NCBI GenBank assembly: GCA_012719195.1
Contig: JAAYAV010000439.1
Coordinates: 1-10,582 of the forward strand
Source: Anaerolineae bacterium
GTDB taxonomy: Bacteria > Chloroflexota > Anaerolineae > DRVO01
Direction: 5' to 3'
DNA: 10,582 bases
Shown: positions 6,116 through 10,582 of the stretch, piece after piece
How positions within the stretch are numbered: position 1 is the stretch's first letter
Layout: the number at the start of each line of letters is the position of its first letter
Made by a program: the position numbers and the translations under genes
Notes under the pieces: model-generated
Seen by the model: the letters and a program-made list of their open reading frames with translations, nothing else
Databases searched by the model: none
What the model was told of the DNA's origin: nothing

Positions 6116-6983
6116 CAAGCCGGTAGGCCCCACGTCCCACGACGTGGTGGCCGCAGTGCGACGCGCCGTGGGCCAGAAGCGGGTCGGACATGCTGGGACG
6201 CTGGACCCACTGGCCGAGGGGCTGCTGCTAGTGCTGCTCGGCTCCGCTACCCGCCTGGCCGAGTACCTGGTCGGCCACGACAAGGCCTACTGCACCGAGG
6301 CGCGGCTGAGCATCGAGACCGATACCTACGACACTGAGGGTCGCGTCACCCGTCAGTGGACGGGGGATCTGCCCAGCGATGCCGAGATCGGGCGAGCGTT
6401 GGCCGGCTTCGTGGGACCCCTCCTGCAGACGCCTCCGGCCTACTCCGCGGTTAAGGTCGGTGGTCAGCCCCTGCACCGTCTGGCCCGACGAGGCACCGCC
6501 ACCCCCGTCGCGCCTCGCCGAGTGACTATCCACTCCCTCGATTGGCGACGCCTCGGCCCCGAACACATCGTCCTGCACGTCCACTGCTCGGCCGGTACCT
6601 ACATCCGCTCCCTGGTGCATGACCTGGGCGCTGCCCTCGGCTGCGGGGCGCACGTGACCAGGCTCCGCCGCATCCAGTCGGGCCCGTTCTCGGTGGAGGA
6701 TGCGCTGCCCCTATCGGAAGCGCTGGAGCGTTTGGCGGACGGCGACGAGAGGGTGCTGCTCGGCCCGGCCGCAGCGCTTCCACATTGGCCGCGCATCAAC
6801 CTCGGGCCGGAGGAGGTGGCGGGGCTGCGGCTCGGCAGAGCGGTGTCGGGCCCGAGGCCGCAGACAGAGGCTATGCATCTGGCAGTTGGCCCCGATGGAG
6901 ACGTCGTGGCGATAGTGGCGCGGGACAGTGAGCTGGAGCTCTGGCGACCGCGTAAGGTCTTCTCCGAGGAGATTGCCGGTTGA
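6084..6983 (+). CDS. truB: tRNA pseudouridine(55) synthase TruB
   Basis: A 299-residue enzyme that converts U55 of the tRNA T-loop to pseudouridine. The start matches the family (SGVVLVDKPVGPTSHDVV). The catalytic Asp41 lies in GHAGTLDPLAEGLLLVLLG; Tyr69 (KAYC) is the aromatic residue that stacks on the base; and Arg175 is in GTYIRSLVHDLG. The QTPPAYSAVKVGGQPLHRLARRG stretch is present, with His131 where Tyr is more usual. The motif usually written RLGxxTDTxD reads RLSIETDTYD here, so a Gly is replaced by Ser76. The C-terminal 60 residues fit a PUA-like domain. The ATG at 6084 puts 32 nt inside nrnA; an internal GTG at 6102 would shorten the overlap but would cut into the conserved start. The stop codon overlaps the ribF start. 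Confidence 0.96.
   Translation: MTQLSGVVLVDKPVGPTSHDVVAAVRRAVGQKRVGHAGTLDPLAEGLLLVLLGSATRLAEYLVGHDKAYCTEARLSIETDTYDTEGRVTRQWTGDLPSDAEIGRALAGFVGPLLQTPPAYSAVKVGGQPLHRLARRGTATPVAPRRVTIHSLDWRRLGPEHIVLHVHCSAGTYIRSLVHDLGAALGCGAHVTRLRRIQSGPFSVEDALPLSEALERLADGDERVLLGPAAALPHWPRINLGPEEVAGLRLGRAVSGPRPQTEAMHLAVGPDGDVVAIVARDSELELWRPRKVFSEEIAG
6966..6982 (+). promoter_or_regulatory. Ribosome binding site supporting the TTG start of ribF
   Basis: GAGGAG (6966-6971) lies 8 nt before a TTG at 6980-6982, within the last codons of truB. The TTG shares bases with the truB stop (TTGA). The next candidates in frame, GTG at 6995 and ATG at 7040, have no comparable site, so the TTG is the preferred start. Confidence 0.65.
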
Positions 6984-7936
6984 TACCATCGGTTGTGCGC
7001 TGGGCCGGAGAACGCGCGCCCGTGGTGGAGGCCACGGTAATGACGATCGGCGTGTTCGACGGTGTACACATCGGACACCAGGCCCTCATCGGTCAAGCGG
7101 TGGACGAGGGCGAGCGTGAAGGCGTCGTCTCGGCCGGGCTGACGTTCTTTCCTTCTCCTGAGGTGGTTCTGCGGAGGCAGAGGCCCCGCTACCTCATGCT
7201 TCCCCAGGAGCGCAGCCAGCAGATGCTCGCCTTGGGTCTGGGCCTGGTGGTGGTTACGGAGTTCAGTTCGGCCCTCGCCTCCCTTAGCGCTGCCGACTTC
7301 ATGGAGCGCGTGGCCTACTCGTTCCATCCGCGGCAGGTGTGGGTGGGCGAGGACTTCGCCCTCGGCCGGGGCAGGACGGGTGACCTGGAGGCGCTGGCGC
7401 AGCTGGGCTACAAGCTGGGCTACCGGCTGCGAGTGCTGGCGCGGCGGCGCGTGGGCGGCGAGGTGGTTAGCAGTACTCTGATCCGGCGTTGCCTTGAGTC
7501 GGGCGACGTGGCCAAGGCGGCTTCCATGCTTGGGCGTCCACATTCGGTGTCGGGCCGGGTGGTGAGTGGAGACGCGCGCGGGCGCGATCTGGGTATCCCC
7601 ACCGCCAATGTCGACTACGACCAGCGCAAGCATCTTCCGGCTGATGGTGTGTACGCTGCCATGGTGGTGAATCGCGGTGGGAGCTGGCCTGCCGTCGTGA
7701 ACGTGGGCGTGCGTCCCACCTTCGCCGCCGTGGGACGAACCCTGGAGGCGCACTTGCTGGACTTCGGCGGTGACCTGTACGGCGAGGAAGTGCGGGTGGA
7801 CTTCGTGGCCCGGCTGCGAGCCGAGACGCGCTTCGCCAGTCCGGCCGAGCTCGTCGAGCAGGTGGGGCGGGACGTAGAGCGGGCCCGCGAGCTACTGCAG
7901 CCACCGACGGGCGTGGAGGCCGTGCGTGGGGTTTGA
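6980..7936 (+). CDS. ribF: Bifunctional riboflavin kinase / FAD synthetase
   Basis: A 318-residue bifunctional enzyme that phosphorylates riboflavin to FMN and adenylates FMN to FAD. The N-terminal FMN adenylyltransferase domain shows TIGVFDGVHIGHQALI (His30, His33), VGEDFALGRGRTGD (122-135) and SSTLIR (164-169). The C-terminal riboflavin kinase domain shows RGRDLGIPTANV (PTAN at 207-210), GVYA, VNVGVRPTF and LEAHLLDFGGDLYGEEVRVDFVARLR, with Glu256 as the likely catalytic residue. The first domain reads TFFPSPE where FDPHP is more usual. The start is TTG, supported by GAGGAG 8 nt upstream and a 4-nt overlap with truB. Location after truB is normal for this operon type. There is no FMN riboswitch, so expression probably follows the operon. 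The 3' end overlaps archease by 11 nt. Confidence 0.96.
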   Translation: MIPSVVRWAGERAPVVEATVMTIGVFDGVHIGHQALIGQAVDEGEREGVVSAGLTFFPSPEVVLRRQRPRYLMLPQERSQQMLALGLGLVVVTEFSSALASLSAADFMERVAYSFHPRQVWVGEDFALGRGRTGDLEALAQLGYKLGYRLRVLARRRVGGEVVSSTLIRRCLESGDVAKAASMLGRPHSVSGRVVSGDARGRDLGIPTANVDYDQRKHLPADGVYAAMVVNRGGSWPAVVNVGVRPTFAAVGRTLEAHLLDFGGDLYGEEVRVDFVARLRAETRFASPAELVEQVGRDVERARELLQPPTGVEAVRGV

Positions 7937-8321
7937 GGAACTGCAGCACACCGCGGACGTGGCGCTACGCTGTTGGGGACCGGATGTCTCGGGGCTGTTC
8001 ACGGCCGCGGCCGAGGGGCTCGCCTCCCTTATCGGCCGTCCGGGAGCCGTCAAGGACCCGTTCTCAGTGGGCCTCTCGGCTCCAGACGTTGAGACCCTGC
8101 TGGTGGACTGGCTCACGGAGCTCATCTATCACGCCGAGCGCACCGGTGGAACGTTCTGCAGAGTGGAAGTGGTGATCTCGCCCAGTCACGAGCTTCAGGC
8201 CCGGGTGTGGCCGGCGGAGGTGGTCGAGAGACGAGGCGTAGTCAAGGCGGCTACCTACCACGGGCTCATGGTGGAGCCGCGGCCGGAGGGCTGCACCGCC
8301 ACGATTGTCTTCGACACATAG
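7926..8321 (+). CDS. Archease (activator of RtcB RNA ligase)
   Basis: A 131-residue archease. The family promotes guanylylation and multiple turnover of the RNA ligase RtcB. The characteristic start GFEELQHTADVALR is present, with the conserved Asp11 of HTAD. A LVDWLTELIYHAE helix (59-71), KAATYHGL (107-114) and a terminal VVFD-like stretch (TIVFD, Asp130) follow; the Asp residues form the metal site. The start is GTG at 7926, with GGAGG at 7915-7919 six nt upstream, giving an 11-nt overlap with ribF. rtcB begins 37 nt after the stop, so the ligase and its activator are encoded together. This strongly supports the assignment. The length is normal for bacterial and archaeal archeases. Confidence 0.94.
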   Translation: MGFEELQHTADVALRCWGPDVSGLFTAAAEGLASLIGRPGAVKDPFSVGLSAPDVETLLVDWLTELIYHAERTGGTFCRVEVVISPSHELQARVWPAEVVERRGVVKAATYHGLMVEPRPEGCTATIVFDT

Positions 8322-8352
8322 GCCCGAAGGCCTAGGACGACCCGAAAGGGGG
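8319..8352 (+). promoter_or_regulatory. Two small hairpins between archease and rtcB
   Basis: TAGGCC (8319-8324, containing the archease stop) pairs with GGCCTA (8329-8334) around a CGAA loop. Seven nt later CCC (8341-8343) and GGG (8348-8350) enclose a GAAA loop, a stable GNRA tetraloop. The second stem uses bases of the rtcB ribosome binding site (AAGGGGG, 8346-8352). It may tune rtcB translation, but the stem is only 3 bp, so this is tentative. Confidence 0.4.
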
Positions 8353-8358
8353 CACCCA

Positions 8359-9813
8359 ATGGCTTACGACCTTAGCCGAGTGCAGCAGATCGGCCAGTAC
8401 TGCTATGAGATACCCCGGGCCGCCGACGGCTCGATGCGTACATCGGCGCGGCTCTACGCCGATGAGGAGATCCTGCGCTCCGCTGCGGAGGACCGTTCGC
8501 TCAACCAACTCACCAACGTGGCCTGGCTGCCGGGGATTGTCGGCTCGGCTCTGGCCATGCCGGACATCCACGAGGGTTATGGGTTTCCCATTGGTGGGGT
8601 GGCGGCCACCGGCCTGAAGGACGGCGTTGTCTCGCCTGGCGGGGTCGGGTATGACATCAACTGCGGTGTGCGTCTGCTCACCGGCAGCCTGGACGCCAAC
8701 GAGGTGCGCCCCCATCTATCGCGGCTGATGGACGCGGTGACGCAGGCGGTCCCTTCGGGTGTGGGCCGGGGAGGCGACGTACGCCTGAAGCGCGCGCGCC
8801 TGGCAGACGTCCTCGAGGGTGGGGCCCAATGGGCTGCGCAGGCAGGGTACGGCTCCCGTGAGGACGCCGAGCACTGCGAGGAGGGGGGGCGTATCGCCCG
8901 TGCCCGCGCCGATGCTGTGAGCGACCGGGCCCAAGACCGGGGCCTAGACCAGGTCGGGACGCTCGGGTCGGGGAATCACTTCCTCGAGTTCGACGAGGTG
9001 GTGGATGTGTACGACGCTCGAGCGGCCGATGCCTTCGGGCTTCGTCCCGGCCAGTTGGTGGTGCAGATTCACTCCGGCTCGCGCGGCCTTGGGCACCAGG
9101 TATGCACCGACTACGTCCGACGCTTCCAGACATCGACCAAGCGCTTCGGCTACGACCTGCCGGATCGCGAACTGGTGTGCGCTCCCGTCGAATCGGATGA
9201 GGGCCAGGATTACCTGGCGGCCATGTCGGCGGCGGCCAACTATGCCTGGGCCAACCGGCAGGTGATGACCGAAGCGGTTCGCCGGGCCTGTGAGCGTCTA
9301 CGCGGGGCGGGCTTGCCGGCTCTGATTCTGTCGGTGCTCTACGACGTCGCGCACAACGTGGCCAAGATCGAGACGCACCAGGTGAGAGGCAAGAGCCTGC
9401 CCCTGTGCGTGCACCGAAAGGGAGCCACCCGTGCCTTCCCGCCCGGTCACCCGGACGTCCCGGCCGTCTATCGATCGGTGGGCCAGCCGGTTCTGGTGCC
9501 CGGAGACATGGGTACGGCCTCGTATGTGCTTCGGGGGACGGACGTGGCGATGGCGGAGACGTTCGGGTCCAGTTGCCATGGGGCCGGGCGGGTGATGAGC
9601 CGCGGAGCGGCACGGTCCAGAGTCGATGCGCGCGACCTGCGCCAACGCCTGGAGCAGAAGGGCATCGTGGTGCGGGCCGGCAGCCTCAAGGGCCTGGCGG
9701 AAGAAGCTCCGGAGGCGTACAAGGACATCCACCGGGTGGTGGAAGTAGTGCATGGAGCCGGCTTGGCCTTGAAGGTAGCCCGGCTGCGGCCGCTGGGGGT
9801 GGTCAAGGGCTAG
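8359..9813 (+). CDS. rtcB: RNA-splicing ligase RtcB
   Basis: A 484-residue Mn/GTP-dependent RNA ligase that joins 2',3'-cyclic phosphate or 3'-phosphate ends to 5'-OH ends in tRNA splicing and RNA repair. It is of the long, archaeal/eukaryotic-like type; the Pyrococcus enzyme has 481 residues and E. coli RtcB 408. Active-site residues are all present: Asp99 and Cys102 (GYDINCG), Asn206, His207 and Glu210 (GSGNHFLE), His238 (QIHSGSRGLGHQ), His332 (YDVAHNVAK), the guanylylated His407 (SSCHGAGR), and Lys483 in the terminal VVKG. They sit 3 to 4 positions from their counterparts in Pyrococcus RtcB as I recall it. The ATG at 8359 follows AAGGGGG by 6 nt; an in-frame ATG at 8305 lies inside archease and precedes non-conserved residues. 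It is the last gene of the operon, followed by a long hairpin. No intron-containing tRNA is in the window, so the physiological substrate is unknown. Confidence 0.97.
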   Translation: MAYDLSRVQQIGQYCYEIPRAADGSMRTSARLYADEEILRSAAEDRSLNQLTNVAWLPGIVGSALAMPDIHEGYGFPIGGVAATGLKDGVVSPGGVGYDINCGVRLLTGSLDANEVRPHLSRLMDAVTQAVPSGVGRGGDVRLKRARLADVLEGGAQWAAQAGYGSREDAEHCEEGGRIARARADAVSDRAQDRGLDQVGTLGSGNHFLEFDEVVDVYDARAADAFGLRPGQLVVQIHSGSRGLGHQVCTDYVRRFQTSTKRFGYDLPDRELVCAPVESDEGQDYLAAMSAAANYAWANRQVMTEAVRRACERLRGAGLPALILSVLYDVAHNVAKIETHQVRGKSLPLCVHRKGATRAFPPGHPDVPAVYRSVGQPVLVPGDMGTASYVLRGTDVAMAETFGSSCHGAGRVMSRGAARSRVDARDLRQRLEQKGIVVRAGSLKGLAEEAPEAYKDIHRVVEVVHGAGLALKVARLRPLGVVKG

Positions 9814-9815
9814 CA

Positions 9816-9875
9816 GCCTGCCCAACGCCGGAGATGGCTCCCATTGAGGGCGGTAATCTCCGGTGTAGGGCAGGC
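9816..9875. terminator. Long imperfect hairpin between convergent genes, probable bidirectional terminator
   Basis: GCCTGCCC (9816-9823) pairs with GGGCAGGC (9868-9875), and CCGGAGAT (9828-9835) pairs with ATCTCCGG (9856-9863). Between them ACG (9825-9827) pairs with TGT (9864-9866), including one G-U, and one A-A mismatch remains. This gives a stem of 20 positions with a 20-nt loop that holds a further CCC/GGG. On the plus strand TGCGTTGTTG follows, a weak U-rich stretch; the other side has none. It begins 3 nt after rtcB and ends 13 nt before the stop of the minus-strand gene. Confidence 0.7.
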
Positions 9876-9888
9876 GTGCGTTGTTGAG

Positions 9889-10494
9889 CTAGCGGACGCG
9901 CACCAGCCAGTCGGCCGCAACCCAGCCCTCAGCCTCGGCGGCGTCGCGCACCTGCAGCCAGGTGAAGCCGTCGGCATCGGTGGGCCCGCCGATGATGGTG
10001 ACTTCGGCTCCCTCCTGCAGCACCTTAAGCGCTATGGCGTTGACGCTCGCGTCGGCGCGCATGTTGAGACCGCGGCCCGCCGTGTCGGACACGACGGCGA
10101 CCGCCCCAGCCACGAGCTCATCCGAGGGTGTCGGCGTGGGTGTCGGTTCATCAGGCTCGGCAGGAGCGTCCGTCGCGGCCTGAGTCGGCTCCGTGGTCGG
10201 AGCGGTGGTGGGAGTCACCGGCGCGGCAGTGGCCGTGGCCTCGGTGGTGCGCACGGCGGCCACCAACGTGGTGGGCCGAGCGGTGGGCAAGAGCGTGGCC
10301 GTGGCCTCGGGCGAGGCTCCTTGTGAGCGCCCGCGCACCAGCATGATTCCCAGTATCACAACCGCCAGCAGCACCACAATGGGGACGGCAGCGATGGCGA
10401 TGGCCTGCAAGTTGCGGCGATCGGCTCTCAAGGTGCGCCGGGTGCGCGGCGGCCCCTGATCCGGATCCATTTCCGAGAACTCCTGTGGAGACAT
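9889..10494 (-). CDS. Membrane-anchored SH3b domain protein, function unknown
   Basis: A 201-residue protein. The N-terminal 30 residues are polar and basic (RTRRTLRADRR) and probably cytoplasmic. One membrane helix follows (about 31-53, IAIAAVPIVVLLAVVILGIMLV), then a Thr/Pro/Ala-rich linker of about 75 residues (60-128, ending EPTPTPTPSDE). The C-terminal bacterial SH3 domain is at about 130-201 (LNMRADASVNAIALKVLQEG, GGPTDADGFTWLQV, GWVAADWL). This domain usually sits outside the membrane and binds peptidoglycan or peptides. The layout is common in Chloroflexota, where the linker resembles a glycosylated stalk; the exact role is not known. The ATG at 10494 has GAGGTC 6 nt upstream; a second ATG at 10470 also has AGGAG at 9 nt, and either could be used. 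The gene is convergent with rtcB and not part of its operon. Confidence 0.85.
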   Translation of the reverse strand: MSPQEFSEMDPDQGPPRTRRTLRADRRNLQAIAIAAVPIVVLLAVVILGIMLVRGRSQGASPEATATLLPTARPTTLVAAVRTTEATATAAPVTPTTAPTTEPTQAATDAPAEPDEPTPTPTPSDELVAGAVAVVSDTAGRGLNMRADASVNAIALKVLQEGAEVTIIGGPTDADGFTWLQVRDAAEAEGWVAADWLVRVR

Positions 10495-10547
10495 AGAATT
10501 GACCTCACGTGGTGATGACGTAGGGCATGACCGGATGTGCCGAGGCC

Positions 10548-10556
10548 ATGATACCA
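10548..10556 (-). promoter_or_regulatory. Possible extended -10 promoter of the SH3b gene
   Basis: On the minus strand TGGTATCAT (complement of 10548-10556) fits an extended -10 element (TGn followed by TATCAT, 5 of 6). No good -35 box is found 16-18 nt upstream. Transcription would begin near 10541, giving a leader of about 47 nt before the 10494 ATG. Confidence 0.4.
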
Positions 10557-10582
10557 CATAAGGCGTGCAATATCGATGCCGA

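Noticed and set aside
6900..6980. FMN riboswitch before ribF
   Set aside because: ribF overlaps truB and no untranslated space exists for an aptamer.
6599..7753. 384-codon open frame on the minus strand opposite truB and ribF
   Set aside because: No domain, low-complexity composition, and it spans the truB/ribF junction where both real genes are certain.
8305..8358. Upstream in-frame ATG for rtcB
   Set aside because: It would add 18 non-conserved residues overlapping archease. The ATG at 8359 has its own ribosome binding site and fits the length of known RtcB proteins.
8883..8889. Run of seven G in rtcB as a possible slippage or phase-variation site
   Set aside because: The frame is intact and the run encodes Glu-Gly-Gly in a GC-rich gene. 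There is no sign of a regulated frameshift.
1..10582. CRISPR arrays, insertion sequences, phage or defence genes
   Set aside because: No regularly spaced repeats, transposase motifs or nuclease/toxin frames were found. All long plus-strand genes are core functions.

Overview
The window is 10.6 kb of GC-rich bacterial chromosome, tightly packed with genes. It holds no mobile element, rRNA, tRNA or CRISPR array that I can see. The best guess for the host is a Chloroflexota-like bacterium, with moderate confidence. The reasons are high GC, frequent GTG and TTG starts, a short IF2, and a membrane-anchored SH3b protein with a Thr/Pro/Ala-rich linker. This is an inference from style, not from a database match.

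Left part (1-823): two small redox genes are divergently transcribed. A 107-residue thioredoxin (minus strand) has a good sigma70-type promoter. A 69-residue single-cluster [4Fe-4S] ferredoxin (plus strand) is followed by an 11-bp stem that looks like a terminator.

Main part (950-9813): one long plus-strand operon of nine genes for transcription elongation, translation initiation, ribosome maturation and RNA modification and repair. The order is nusA, ylxR (rnpM), infB, rbfA, nrnA, truB, ribF, archease, rtcB. A perfect TATAAT promoter and an 80-nt leader with an attenuator-like hairpin precede nusA. From infB to archease every gene overlaps the next by 4 to 32 nt, so translation is probably coupled all along. 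Compared with the classical order rimP-nusA-ylxR-(rplGA)-infB-rbfA-nrnA-truB-ribF-rpsO-pnp, the window lacks rimP in front of nusA and the L7Ae-like gene in front of infB. It ends with the RNA ligase RtcB and its activator archease where rpsO-pnp would be expected.

Right part (9814-10582): a long imperfect hairpin separates rtcB from a convergent minus-strand gene. That gene encodes an uncharacterised protein with a cytoplasmic basic head, one membrane helix, a low-complexity linker and a C-terminal bacterial SH3 domain.

I found no clearly new defence or mobile system. The most interesting signals are the RNA-repair pair built into the core nusA-infB operon, the attenuator-like nusA leader without rimP, the exact 7-residue repeat in the NusA tail, and small hairpins at gene junctions in front of infB and rtcB.
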